Source: Thiothrix fructosivorans (GTDB lineage Bacteria > Pseudomonadota > Gammaproteobacteria > Thiotrichales > Thiotrichaceae). Taken from it: a stretch of 64,000 bases of DNA. The notes beneath the pieces were generated by a model. That model was not told where the DNA came from and did not search any database. It saw nothing but the letters and a program-made list of their open reading frames with translations. Below are positions 34,363 through 42,832 of this stretch, piece by piece. The first letter of the stretch is position 1; the number at the start of each line of letters is the position of its first letter. The DNA is taken from contig NZ_JAFMPM010000006.1 in NCBI RefSeq assembly GCF_017349355.1, positions 496,001 to 560,000 of the forward strand, written 5' to 3'. A program made the translations under genes and the position numbers.

Positions 34363-36713
34363 TTGTTTCATTTGTCAAAAGCAAAAGAGAAACCTGGTGT
34401 TTCGCCACCAGTAGCCTACTGACCCATGCGGTGCTGGTAACGGTGCGGTGTGAAGCGGTCAGGACAAAGTAACCTGCCATAAGGCGGCGTAGGTTTCGTG
34501 AGGAAACACGCTATCTGTAAGCATCAATGCGGATGGGAGCTAGGCTTGATGGTATGACTAACGAAAGTGAACTGCTGATAAACATCGTAAAGCAGAACGA
34601 GCTAAAGATGCTGACAAGCTTGAGCCAAAAGGCAAATGGCTGGTTAATCCCCTCCTCCATGGGATTACGCGGACACAACAGCCATCGGTGAACAGGCAGG
34701 GTCTACCCCATCATTGTCACTCAAGTGGAACAGGATAAGCCCGTATCCCCGCCAGCAATGGCAAGCCGACCGTAAGGGAAGCCGATGGGAATGCGGGTAT
34801 GGGATGCCAGAAAAAGCGAATGCCACTCTGTAATGGGGTGGACAGGGGTTGAAACATCACCCTGCCCAAAAGGGTGCAGACTTCTGGCGGGTCTCTCTTT
34901 GCAGGAGAGTTTGTAGGACTTTTACAGGAGGTTGGACAAATGAACGAAGCGCAAGCCAAGTGTGCCACCCCCGATGGCGTGGTGGATTGGCACGGAATTG
35001 ACCGGGCAAAAGCACATCAGGCCACCCAAAAGCTGCAAGTGCGTATTGCAAAGGCAATCCGGGAAGGGAAGCACCGCAAGGCAAAATCCTTGCAATGGCT
35101 ACTGACCCACTCGTTTTACGCCAAATGCATGGCGGTCAAACGTGTCACGGAAAACAGCGGCAAAAAGACTGCCGGGGTGGACAATGAAACTTGGGACACT
35201 CCACCGGCCAAAGCCAAAGCAATAGTGGGTCTCAAACGCAGGGGCTACAAGCCCCAGCCACTGAGACGGGTATATATTCCCAAAGCAAACGGCAAGCAAC
35301 GCCCGTTAGGCATCCCGACGATGAAAGACAGGGCTATGCAAGCACTTCACTTGCTTGCCCTTGAACCCATCTCGGAAACCACAGCCGACCCGAACTCATA
35401 CGGGTTCAGGCCAAAACGGGGTTGCAAGGACGCAGCGGAACAGATATTCATCAGCATGGCGCAAAAAACGCAGGCAAAGTGGGTATTGGAGGCAGACATC
35501 GCCGGGTGCTTTGATAACATTAGCCATGAATGGTTGCTCGCCAACATCCCTACGGATACGGCGATACTCAGGAAATGGCTGAAGGCAGGGTTCGTGTGGA
35601 AAGGGGTGCGCTCCGATACGGAAGCAGGCACTCCACAGGGCGGTATCATATCCCCCGTACTGGCAAACATGGCACTGGACGGATTGGCGGGTAAACTGGC
35701 TAAAGCCTTCCCAAAAATCACTGGACGTGGCAGGGCGACCAAGGTCAATTATATCCGATATGCCGATGACTTCATCATCACGGGCACAAGCCCGGAAGTG
35801 CTGGAAGAAGCCAAAACCATCACTGAACGGTTTCTGGAGGCAAGGGGACTAATCCTCTCACCGGAAAAGACCAAGGTGGTGAACATCTCAGAAGGTTTCG
35901 ACTTTCTGGGCTGGAATTTCCGCAAGTACAACGGGAAGATGATGATCAAACCTGCCAAGAAGAACGTTAAAAACTTCTTGGCAGGCATCAGGCAACTGAT
36001 AGACAGTAATAAGACCGCCACACAGGAAAACCTGATCCGCCTCCTCAACCCCAAAATACGGGGATGGACGGAGTACCACAAAAACCAAGTGGCAAAGGAA
36101 ACATTTTCCGATGTTGATCATGCCATCTGGAAAAAGCTATGGAAATGGGCAAGACGGCGACACCCCAACAAACCCAAAATGTGGGTCAAGGCTAAGTATT
36201 GGCCTCACCACAATGGGTGTAACTGGACGTTTAGGGTAAAGGTGCTGGACAGGAAAGGGAATGGGGTGTGGCTTGACCTGTTCAAGGCATCCTCTGTTCC
36301 CATTGTCCGGCATGTCAAGATTAAGGCAGATGCGAACCCCTATGACCCGGCGCAGGAAGAATACTTTGAGGAGCGGTTTCAACGCCACTTCAAGGAGGAA
36401 GCCCACGGCGCTAGGATCAAATACCTCTGGCACTCACAGGACGGCAAGTGTACCGCTTGTGGGCAAAACCTGACCAAGCAAACAGGGTGGCACGTCCACC
36501 ATGTTATATGGCGGGTAAAAGGGGGTACGGATGACTCGCGGAACTTGGTCTTAATGCACCCGGACTGTCACCGACAATTACACAGCCGTGTAAACCGTGG
36601 GTTGCCGACCACCCTGAAAAGTGGCTGAAGAGAGGCTTGAGCCGTATGTGGTGAAAATCACAAGTACGGTTCTTAGGGGAGGATGGTGCAGTAATGTACT
36701 GTTCTTACCCGAC
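34338..36713 (+). mobile_element. Group II intron with LtrA-type ORF
   Basis: The 5' end GTGCGACC fits the GUGYG consensus. At the 3' end domain V is visible as GAGCCGTATGTGGTGAAAAT followed by CACAAGTACGGTTC, then a domain VI hairpin (GATGGTGCAGTAATGTACTG) and the terminal CCCGAC. Positions 34338-34939 are ribozyme domains I-IV with no other gene. The length is 2376 nt. Removal joins TGTGGAGG to GGACGGCTCTGG and restores the tnpB frame, which supports both boundaries. It should be both a self-splicing ribozyme and a retroelement. Confidence 0.93.
34940..36628 (+). CDS. ltrA: Group II intron reverse transcriptase/maturase with HNH endonuclease
   Basis: 562 residues from the ATG at 34940, which has an excellent AGGAGGT site; the longer frame from 34874 lacks one. 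Reverse transcriptase motifs include VYIPKANGKQRPLGIPTMKD, ADIAGCFDNISHEWLL, GTPQGGIISPVLANMAL and YADD at residues 274-277. The maturase X domain follows (LLNPKIRGWTEYHKNQ). A C-terminal HNH domain starts near residue 504 (CTACGQ, HVHHVIWRVKGGTDDSRNLV, HPDCHRQLH). All catalytic motifs are intact, so the intron is probably mobile. Confidence 0.95.
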   Translation: MNEAQAKCATPDGVVDWHGIDRAKAHQATQKLQVRIAKAIREGKHRKAKSLQWLLTHSFYAKCMAVKRVTENSGKKTAGVDNETWDTPPAKAKAIVGLKRRGYKPQPLRRVYIPKANGKQRPLGIPTMKDRAMQALHLLALEPISETTADPNSYGFRPKRGCKDAAEQIFISMAQKTQAKWVLEADIAGCFDNISHEWLLANIPTDTAILRKWLKAGFVWKGVRSDTEAGTPQGGIISPVLANMALDGLAGKLAKAFPKITGRGRATKVNYIRYADDFIITGTSPEVLEEAKTITERFLEARGLILSPEKTKVVNISEGFDFLGWNFRKYNGKMMIKPAKKNVKNFLAGIRQLIDSNKTATQENLIRLLNPKIRGWTEYHKNQVAKETFSDVDHAIWKKLWKWARRRHPNKPKMWVKAKYWPHHNGCNWTFRVKVLDRKGNGVWLDLFKASSVPIVRHVKIKADANPYDPAQEEYFEERFQRHFKEEAHGARIKYLWHSQDGKCTACGQNLTKQTGWHVHHVIWRVKGGTDDSRNLVLMHPDCHRQLHSRVNRGLPTTLKSG

Positions 36714-36798
36714 GGACGGCTCTGGTCTTGGGCGCAAGCCGAAGACGAAACCAGCCCCCGTGAAGCAGGAATTCAACACCATGACTACTTTTAGTTAG
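36714..36798 (+). CDS. tnpB: TnpB exon 2 (C-terminal 27 residues)
   Basis: Joined in frame to exon 1 ending at 34337, this encodes GDGSGLGRKPKTKPAPVKQE then FNTMTTFS and a TAG stop. That is the conserved tail of IS1341-type TnpB proteins, normally continuous with SACGG. In this family the omegaRNA overlaps the end of the gene and the right end of the element, so the intron separates most of tnpB from the omegaRNA region. Confidence 0.88.
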
Positions 36799-36928
36799 CT
36801 ATAGGTAGATTTGGATAGGTTTGAAATAACGGATTTTGTTCCCCACACCAAAGCAAGCGCGGCTTACTTAATGCCTACCAGTCGGTTACTATCTTCAGCA
36901 CCTACAATCACGATCAAGAGCGAATAGC

Positions 36929-37161
36929 ATGGACATGATGGAACGCCTCAATGTACTCGGTACGGAACTGGAAGAATGCGGGGTCAAATCCATCACCGGA
37001 TTTTTCCGCGACGGCTCTTGCAACACCAACAAGCAAGACGCTGGCAAGAAGCCTTCAAAGCCGGAAAAGCACCACGTGTCGTAGTACGCGCCACGCATCA
37101 AGCCTGCTTACAAGTCCTGTCATTGGATGACCTAAAAAATCATGCCATCGACTTATCGTAA
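36929..37161 (+). pseudogene. Frameshifted small gene, unknown function
   Basis: One frame from ATG 36929 reads MDMMERLNVLGTELEECGVK then SITGFFRDGSCNT before going out of phase. A second frame continues RRWQEAFKAGKAPRVVVRAT, HQACLQVLSLDDLKNHAIDL and ends at 37161. Together they look like one protein of about 77 residues with a single-base shift near 37030-37040. It could be a real mutation next to the IS or a sequencing error. No family recognised. Confidence 0.5.
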
Positions 37162-37194
37162 ACCTAACACCGAGAAAAATAAGGTCAGAAGCAC

Positions 37195-37629
37195 ATGACG
37201 TTACCCCAGCATGACCAAGCAGCCCGTGTATTACTTCAGCAATCCAACGGGCGAATTACCCCCGCCAGAATTGGGGTGTTGGGGATTCTGCTCGCAGCCA
37301 ACGCCGCCCTGAGCCATCAGGAAATTGAACAGCTCGCACTGCAACAGGGTTACACGTTTGACCGCGTGACCTTGTATCGAGCGTTAGACTGGTTGGTGGA
37401 ACAAGGCATGGCGCACAAGATCAGCGGCGCAGACCGCACCTGGCGCTACAACGCCCAAGCAGGCATTCCGCACCAGCACGCGCACTTCCATTGTAAGCAA
37501 TGCGAACAAGTGTTTTGTTTAGAAAATTTGCAACCCGCGTTCTTGTTTGCACTGCCACCGGGCTACCAGCTTGAGCAAGTGGACGTGACCCTACAAGGGC
37601 GTTGCCCTGCCTGCACACAACAGTCTTAA
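37195..37629 (+). CDS. Fur-family regulator, Zur-like
   Basis: 144 residues. A winged helix with VTLYRALDWLVEQGMAHKIS is followed by the Fur dimerisation domain with HQHAHFHCKQCEQVFCLEN and the second CxxC (GRCPACTQQ) for structural zinc. The gene stands directly before a zinc-uptake cluster (CobW, ZrgA, ABC transporter), which makes Zur the best guess over Fur or PerR. It probably represses the downstream operon when zinc is plentiful. Confidence 0.82.
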   Translation: MTLPQHDQAARVLLQQSNGRITPARIGVLGILLAANAALSHQEIEQLALQQGYTFDRVTLYRALDWLVEQGMAHKISGADRTWRYNAQAGIPHQHAHFHCKQCEQVFCLENLQPAFLFALPPGYQLEQVDVTLQGRCPACTQQS

Positions 37630-37654
37630 ACACCACCCCTCTTTCTGTAGGAGC

Positions 37655-37700
37655 TTGCCCTGCAAGCGATCACCCGCTATATTAATGCAATCTTGTTGCA
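37655..37700 (+). promoter_or_regulatory. Promoter with palindromic candidate Zur operator
   Basis: TTGCCC (37655-37660) and TATATT (37678-37683) are spaced 17 nt, a good sigma-70 pair. TGCAA-TCTTG-TTGCA at 37686-37700 is a perfect 5-bp inverted repeat just downstream of the -10 box, where a repressor would block transcription of the cobW-zrgA operon. Assignment to Zur rests on context. GCTTGC-CCT-GCAAGC overlaps the -35 region as a second hairpin. Confidence 0.45.
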
Positions 37701-37725
37701 AAAGAGATCCGTATGAGAATCCACC

Positions 37726-38832
37726 ATGACTGACGCGGTAGATGCACGCATCCCCATCACCTTGCTCACCGGCTTTCTCGGCAGCGGCAAAACCACGGTA
37801 CTCAACAACCTGCTGAAACCCTCGTTCTGGGAACGCTTGCTACGTGCGCCGCCCTTGACCGCCGTCATCATGAACGAATTCGGCAGTATCGGGCTGGATC
37901 ACCAACTGGTCGATAACACCCAAGGCACGATGGCACTGCTGTCCGGCGGGTGCGTGTGCTGCGAAATCCAAGGTTCACTCGTCCCCACCCTGAAAAATCT
38001 GTGGATGGGGCGGCGCGATGGCAAAATCCCCCCCTATGAACGCATTATCATCGAAACCACTGGCATTGCCGACCCCACGCCGATCCTCGAAACCCTGCTG
38101 CGTTCCGACTGGGTAGCCAAACGCCATTATCTGGATGGGGTTGTTACCACGGTGGATGCGGTATTCGGTAATGGTCAACTCGACCAGCACTTTGAAGCCG
38201 TGCGCCAAGTGGCGGGTGCAGACCGTTTGCTGCTGACCAAAACCGACCTTGCGGATGCTGCCATCATCCAACAGCTCGAAAGCCGCCTTGCCAGCCTCAA
38301 TCCATCCGCACCGCTCGTGCATGTTCAGCACGGCAACGTTGACCCCGACCATGTGTTCAAACTCCGCGCTTACCACCAATCCGAACCTGTCAAAGCCAAG
38401 CGGTGGCTTGCGGCAGAAAACTTCCGCGTCGTCAGTGCGAGTTTACCACTCAAACAACCCAGCATCCTCAACCCCAGCCCCCCCACGCACGGTAGCACGG
38501 ATGGGCGCATCCGCAGCTTTTCCCTGCAATTCGACCAGCCCTTGCCGTGGGCAGGTGTCTCCGAAGCACTCGACACGCTGGTGGAATTTTGCAGCGCCCG
38601 TCTGTTACGCATGAAAGCCATCGTCAACGTGCAAGAATATCCCGGTCGCCCCATCGTGCTACACGCGGTGCAACACCTGTTTTACCCCTCGGTGGAACTT
38701 CCCGCATGGCCTGACGCTGACCAACGCAGTCGCTTTGTATTCATCACCGCCGATCTCGACGAAGCTTTTGTCAGTAACTTGCTGACCTCGTTTACCCAAA
38801 CCGTCACCCCTTCACCGTCCACTGGAGAATAA
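37726..38832 (+). CDS. CobW/COG0523 family GTPase (zinc chaperone type)
   Basis: 368 residues: P-loop LLTGFLGSGKTTVLNNLLK, the metal-binding CxCC motif in LLSGGCVCCEIQGSLV, IIIETTGIADPTPILETLLR and the base-recognition LLTKTDLAD. A C-terminal CobW_C domain ends the protein. COG0523 GTPases of the ZigA/ZNG1 type deliver zinc to client enzymes under deficiency. Being first in an operon with zrgA and behind a Zur-like gene supports zinc over cobalt. Confidence 0.88.
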   Translation: MTDAVDARIPITLLTGFLGSGKTTVLNNLLKPSFWERLLRAPPLTAVIMNEFGSIGLDHQLVDNTQGTMALLSGGCVCCEIQGSLVPTLKNLWMGRRDGKIPPYERIIIETTGIADPTPILETLLRSDWVAKRHYLDGVVTTVDAVFGNGQLDQHFEAVRQVAGADRLLLTKTDLADAAIIQQLESRLASLNPSAPLVHVQHGNVDPDHVFKLRAYHQSEPVKAKRWLAAENFRVVSASLPLKQPSILNPSPPTHGSTDGRIRSFSLQFDQPLPWAGVSEALDTLVEFCSARLLRMKAIVNVQEYPGRPIVLHAVQHLFYPSVELPAWPDADQRSRFVFITADLDEAFVSNLLTSFTQTVTPSPSTGE

Positions 38833-38833
38833 T

Positions 38834-39382
38834 ATGAACTACCCTAGCATCCTCCTCAGCCTGTGCCTGACACTGTCCACCAGCAACCTTTACGCTGATG
38901 ACCACACGCACGAACACGAAGAACACGGCGCACACGAACACGGTGCTGCCACCCTCGCCCTCGCGGTTGGCGAGGAAGGGCTGGAAATCATGCTCGAATC
39001 CCCCGCCGCCAATATTGTCGGCTTTGAACATGCCGCCACTACCGATGCGGACAAGCAAAAACTCGCTGATGCGGTGAAAAAGCTCAAAGCAGGGGCAGAA
39101 TTATTCAGCATGAATACCGAAGCGGGTTGCACGCTCAAAAGTGCCGAAGTTGTCTCCGCTCTGTTGGGAAATGCCGCCGAGACTGCTAATGAAGCCCACA
39201 ACGATATGGACGTCACTTGGTCATTTGCCTGCACCCAACCCGCCGAACTGAAAGAAGTGGCGGTGAAACTCTTCGCCGCGTTCCCCGACGGTTTCCAGCA
39301 CATCAAAGCGGAATGGGTAACGGATAAAGGCGCATCAGCGGTGGAATTGGACAAGGATGACACCCTCAAGCTGACCCCATGA
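38834..39382 (+). CDS. zrgA: ZrgA-like periplasmic zinc-binding protein (DUF2796)
   Basis: 182 residues. Signal peptide, then a His/Glu-rich stretch (DDHTHEHEEHGAHEHG) that would bind zinc, then the DUF2796 domain (LALAVGEEGLEIMLESPAAN, IVGFEHAA, CTLKSAEVVS, FPDGFQHIKAEWVTDKGASA). In Vibrio, ZrgA belongs to the ZrgABCDE zinc uptake system. The start is 2 nt after the CobW stop and the end overlaps the ATPase gene by 4 nt. Confidence 0.85.
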   Translation: MNYPSILLSLCLTLSTSNLYADDHTHEHEEHGAHEHGAATLALAVGEEGLEIMLESPAANIVGFEHAATTDADKQKLADAVKKLKAGAELFSMNTEAGCTLKSAEVVSALLGNAAETANEAHNDMDVTWSFACTQPAELKEVAVKLFAAFPDGFQHIKAEWVTDKGASAVELDKDDTLKLTP

Positions 39383-40080
39383 ACGTCATCGAACTACGCA
39401 ACCTGCACTATCGCTGGCAAGGGCAAAGCCGCGACACGCTGGCTATTGCCGAACTGCACGTTGCCCAAGGCGAACACCTATTTATTCGCGGCGCAAGCGG
39501 CAGCGGTAAAACCACATTCCTCAACCTGTTGGCTGGAATTCTGCACCCCGCCAGCGGTAGCTTGACTATTCTGGGGCAAGCCTTGCACAGCATGGATAAT
39601 GCCGCCCGCGACCGGTTTCGTGCGGATCACATGGGCGTGATCTTCCAGCAGTTCAACCTGTTGCCGTATCTATCGGTGCGCGAAAATGTGCAGTTACCTT
39701 GCCATTTTTCCACGCGGCGCAAGCAACAGGCAGGGGATATGCAAGCCACCACCAACCGCTTGTTGGAACATCTGGGGCTAGATCGCAACTTGTGGGAACG
39801 CCCCGTCACCGACCTGAGCGTGGGGCAACAACAGCGCGTCGCCGTCGCCCGCGCCCTGATCGGCAGCCCCGAACTGATTATTGCGGATGAACCCACGTCG
39901 GCGTTGGATACGGATACCCGTGATGGTTTCCTGAACTTGTTGTTCCAAGAAGCGGCAGCGCAGGGCAGTACCATTGTGTTCGTGAGCCATGATCCTCACA
40001 TTGCCAGCCACTTTCCACGAGTGGTGGATTTGGCTAAAGTGAATCAAACGCTAATCCCATCAACACCCAACCCAAAGTGA
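39379..40080 (+). CDS. ABC transporter ATPase of LolD/MacB type (zinc operon)
   Basis: 233 residues: Walker [18 protein letters not shown]-loop [20 protein letters not shown], signature [15 protein letters not shown] and Walker [13 protein letters not shown]. It groups by motif with LolD-type ATPases that pair with FtsX-like permeases. The permease partner is encoded at 40343. Together with ZrgA it should form the zinc-linked transporter, an inference from the operon. Confidence 0.88.
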   Translation: MNVIELRNLHYRWQGQSRDTLAIAELHVAQGEHLFIRGASGSGKTTFLNLLAGILHPASGSLTILGQALHSMDNAARDRFRADHMGVIFQQFNLLPYLSVRENVQLPCHFSTRRKQQAGDMQATTNRLLEHLGLDRNLWERPVTDLSVGQQQRVAVARALIGSPELIIADEPTSALDTDTRDGFLNLLFQEAAAQGSTIVFVSHDPHIASHFPRVVDLAKVNQTLIPSTPNPK

Positions 40081-40088
40081 AACCGCGC

Positions 40089-40346
40089 ATGACATCACCC
40101 ACTGACCAACCACCCCGAAAGCAAAACAACAACCCACTGCACGGTCTGACCCTGCAAACTATCCTCACCGAATTGGTAGACTACTTCGGCTGGGAAGGCT
40201 TAGCGGAACGCATCCCCGTGCGCTGTTTTGCCAGTGACCCCAGCATTGCCTCCAGCCTGAAATTCTTGCGCAAAACTCCATGGGCGCGGGAAAAAGTCGA
40301 AGGGCTGTATGGCTTTATGTTGCGCGAAAAACGCCGCGAATCATGA
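40089..40346 (+). CDS. VF530-family (DUF2132) DNA-binding protein
   Basis: 85 residues from the ATG at 40089; a GTG at 40077 overlapping the ATPase stop is an alternative. The sequence [34 protein letters not shown] and [20 protein letters not shown] matches the small VF530 family, whose structure suggests DNA binding. It is inserted between the ATPase and permease genes and overlaps the permease start (ATGA), so it is in the same transcript. A role in zinc uptake is unclear. Confidence 0.85.
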   Translation: MTSPTDQPPRKQNNNPLHGLTLQTILTELVDYFGWEGLAERIPVRCFASDPSIASSLKFLRKTPWAREKVEGLYGFMLREKRRES

Positions 40347-41602
40347 TCCTACTCCACCTCACCCTCCGCAGCCTGTGGAATCGCCGCGCCAGCCTGCTGC
40401 TCACGCTGTTTTCCATCGCCATCAGCGTTTCGCTATTATTAGGCGTGGAATACATCCGCAAGGAAGCCAAAAGCAGTTTCCTCAGCACCATTTCCGGCAC
40501 GGATTTAGTGGTGGGCGCACGCAGCGGCCCGGTGCAATTGCTGCTTTACAGCGTGTTCCGCATTGGCAACGCCACCAATAATATCAGTTGGCAGTCGTAC
40601 CAAGACGTCGCCAGCAAGCCGCTAGTGGAATGGACAATCCCCATTAGCCTCGGCGATTCGCATCAAGGCTATCGCGTACTGGGTACGAATCAGGATTATT
40701 TTCGCTACTACCGCCACGGCGATAAACGCTTGCTGGAATTCGCTGAAGGCAAGCCGTTTGCAGGCGTGTTTGATGCCGTCTTGGGTGCAGAAGTGGCTCG
40801 CAAACTTGGCTACCAACTCAACGACAACATCGTGATTGCGCACGGCGCGGCAGCCACCCGTTTCACCTTGCACGACGATAAGCCTTTCCATGTTGTCGGC
40901 ATCCTCAAACCCACAGGCACGCCCATCGACCGCACCGTACACGTCTCACTGGAAGGTATCGAAGCCATCCATGTTGACTGGGTAGGCGGAACCAAAGTCC
41001 CCGGCTACCAAATCAGTGCAGTAGACGCCTTGCAGAAAAACCTGCAACCGAAAGTGATCACCGCCTTCATGGTCGGGCTGAAAAACCGTGCCGCCGCGTT
41101 CCGGGTGCAACGTGAGATCAACGATTACCAGCGCGAACCCTTGCTGGCAACCGTCCCTGGCATTGCCCTCGCCGAACTCTGGCAAGCGATTGGCATGTTT
41201 GAAACCGTGTTGCGAATTATCACCGGTTTTGTGGTGGTGGCGGGCTTGCTCGGCATGTTGACCACGCTGCTATCCACCCTGAACGAGCGGCGGCGCGAAA
41301 TGGCGATCTTGCGAGCGGTCGGCGCACACCCACGCCACGTATTTTTGCTGTTCGTGCTGGAAGCATCGGTCATTGCAGTACTGGGTTGCTTATTGGGGGC
41401 AGGGCTGGTATTCATCGGACTATTAGCCGCCCGCCCGTGGGTAATGGCGGAATACGGTTTTTACTTGAGGACGTGGATTCCTGATCTGAATGACGGCTTG
41501 TTGCTTGCAGTGGTAGCGGTGCTTGCGCTACTGTTTAGCCTGATTCCGGGAGCAATTGCCTACCGCCGTTCCCTGCAAGATGGTTTGACTGTAAGAGTTT
41601 AA
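40343..41602 (+). CDS. FtsX-like ABC transporter permease (zinc operon)
   Basis: 419 residues from the ATG at 40343, which overlaps the preceding stop. One N-terminal helix ([20 protein letters not shown]), a large periplasmic MacB-like domain ([34 protein letters not shown]) and three C-terminal helices ([60 protein letters not shown]) make the FtsX/MacB permease layout. Partner of the 39379 ATPase. Confidence 0.88.
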   Translation: MILLHLTLRSLWNRRASLLLTLFSIAISVSLLLGVEYIRKEAKSSFLSTISGTDLVVGARSGPVQLLLYSVFRIGNATNNISWQSYQDVASKPLVEWTIPISLGDSHQGYRVLGTNQDYFRYYRHGDKRLLEFAEGKPFAGVFDAVLGAEVARKLGYQLNDNIVIAHGAAATRFTLHDDKPFHVVGILKPTGTPIDRTVHVSLEGIEAIHVDWVGGTKVPGYQISAVDALQKNLQPKVITAFMVGLKNRAAAFRVQREINDYQREPLLATVPGIALAELWQAIGMFETVLRIITGFVVVAGLLGMLTTLLSTLNERRREMAILRAVGAHPRHVFLLFVLEASVIAVLGCLLGAGLVFIGLLAARPWVMAEYGFYLRTWIPDLNDGLLLAVVAVLALLFSLIPGAIAYRRSLQDGLTVRV

Positions 41603-42384
41603 TGATGAAGACAACAATTCTGCCCGTATTGGTGCTCGCTAGCCTATTAGTTGCTTGTGGTGAAGAAAAGCCTGCCATAGATGCCACACCACCCACCACC
41701 ACTGCACCCGCCATTGTGGCGAAACCAAGCATCGCAGACACTGATAAAGATACCCCCGCACTCTCACCTGCTGCCGAGGCATTAGCGACCGCACAAGCCG
41801 AATTGCCCGTGGATGCGCCCGCGATTGGCACGCCAATCCAAGAGATGACTAAACCAACGGAGGGAGGTGCAGCCCCCAAACAAGACGGCGAATTCACCGA
41901 AATCGAGTGGGAAAATCTGGAGATGCCGGGACAAGGCTTGGCAGACATCATGAAAAAATACCAGCCCCAGATTGATGCCATCCCCGAAGGCGATCCCGCT
42001 GAAGATGCTATGATGGAAAAAGTGCAAGCTGAACTCAATTCAGCCCCCGTCAACGCCGCACTGAACGGCAAAAAGATCAAAATCCCCGGCTTTATCTCGC
42101 CCTTAGAAGCCGATGACAAACAAGGCATGGTCAAAGAATTCCTGCTCGTGCCTTACTTTGGCGCGTGCATTCACGTACCACCGCCACCACTCAACCAAAC
42201 CTTGTTGGTCAAACCCTTGGAAGGCAAAAGCATCGGCATGGAACGCATGTACGAACCTGTTTGGGTATCCGGCACGATTGTGACGGAGCAAGTCCACACC
42301 GATTTAGCAGAAGCGGGCTACCAAATCAAAGATGCGTCTGTCGAAGTCTATGAGGAAGACGAAAGCACGGCGCGTCAAGACTAA
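41602..42384 (+). CDS. DUF3299 lipoprotein of the zinc operon
   Basis: 260 residues. Lipoprotein signal with lipobox LLVAC. A 60-residue Pro/Ala/Thr-rich linker precedes the DUF3299 domain (KKIKIPGFISPLEADDKQGM, VKEFLLVPYFGACIHVPPPP, NQTLLVKP, VWVSGTIVTEQVHTDLAEAG, YQIKDASVEVYEEDE). The conserved CIHVPPPP motif contains possible metal ligands. It is the last gene of the operon and overlaps the permease stop by 1 nt. DUF3299 proteins commonly accompany ZrgA-type transporters. Confidence 0.82.
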   Translation: MMKTTILPVLVLASLLVACGEEKPAIDATPPTTTAPAIVAKPSIADTDKDTPALSPAAEALATAQAELPVDAPAIGTPIQEMTKPTEGGAAPKQDGEFTEIEWENLEMPGQGLADIMKKYQPQIDAIPEGDPAEDAMMEKVQAELNSAPVNAALNGKKIKIPGFISPLEADDKQGMVKEFLLVPYFGACIHVPPPPLNQTLLVKPLEGKSIGMERMYEPVWVSGTIVTEQVHTDLAEAGYQIKDASVEVYEEDESTARQD

Positions 42385-42395
42385 ACGGCAGCGAT

Positions 42396-42788
42396 TCAGC
42401 CATTGTTGTGCGGCACAAGGCGTTGTAACGCCAGCCGCCACACCACCCAATACAACAGAATACCGCCCGCATCTGCCGCCAAATCTGCCAGCGAAGCCGA
42501 ACGCCATGTCGTCAGGCTTTGCACGACTTCAATCAGCGCCCCATACCCCAGCAACACCGGCACTTTCCAACGCCAGAAATGACGGGGCGTTGCCAAATCC
42601 AGTAACACCGCGAAACCAAACAACGCGCCTGCATGTAAGAATTTGTCAGTATAGGGCAGTAAACTTTCGCCACTGCTGGGCAGTAAGGCTGCAACGATGC
42701 CTAATAACATCAACGCAACAAATAAAAATTTCAGAATAAGGCGAGTGCGAGGCGCGTTCAGCCTAAATCGCGCGAGAATAGCTTGCAT
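42396..42788 (-). CDS. VanZ-like membrane protein
   Basis: 130 residues with about four membrane helices. The VanZ signature is visible: DKFLHAGALFGFAVLLDLAT, GYGALIEVVQSLTTWRSASL, ADLAADAGGILLYWVVW, with the conserved D-K-x-x-H and E...R...D residues. VanZ-like proteins affect glycopeptide/teicoplanin sensitivity in some bacteria; here the role is unknown. It converges with the zinc operon. Confidence 0.8.
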   Translation of the reverse strand: MQAILARFRLNAPRTRLILKFLFVALMLLGIVAALLPSSGESLLPYTDKFLHAGALFGFAVLLDLATPRHFWRWKVPVLLGYGALIEVVQSLTTWRSASLADLAADAGGILLYWVVWRLALQRLVPHNNG

Positions 42789-42832
42789 GGGAATATAGCT
42801 TCTTTATCAGAGTTAGAGCGCCAGCATACCGA

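Larger units (their letters stand above)
33066..36830 (+). mobile_element. IS200/IS605-type (IS1341-like) TnpB element carrying a group II intron
   Basis: A tnpB-only element; no tnpA is present. The left edge (33066-33210) has AT-rich hairpins (ACTATTATCCATTTTGGATA). TCAAATCTATCC at 33084-33095 is close to the reverse complement of GGATAGGTTTGA at 36813-36824 near the right edge. Exact ends are uncertain because this family lacks true terminal repeats and target duplications. The left end cuts the HEAT-like gene. About 2.4 kb of its length is the group II intron at 34338-36713. Confidence 0.7.

Noticed and set aside
34874-36628. Retron or DGR-type reverse transcriptase
   Set aside because: The maturase X and HNH domains, the GTGCG 5' end and domain V/VI identify a group II intron.
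37653-37667. GCTTGC-CCT-GCAAGC as terminator of the Zur-like gene
   Set aside because: No T-run follows and it overlaps the -35 region of the next operon; it is more likely a REP-type remnant or part of the promoter region.
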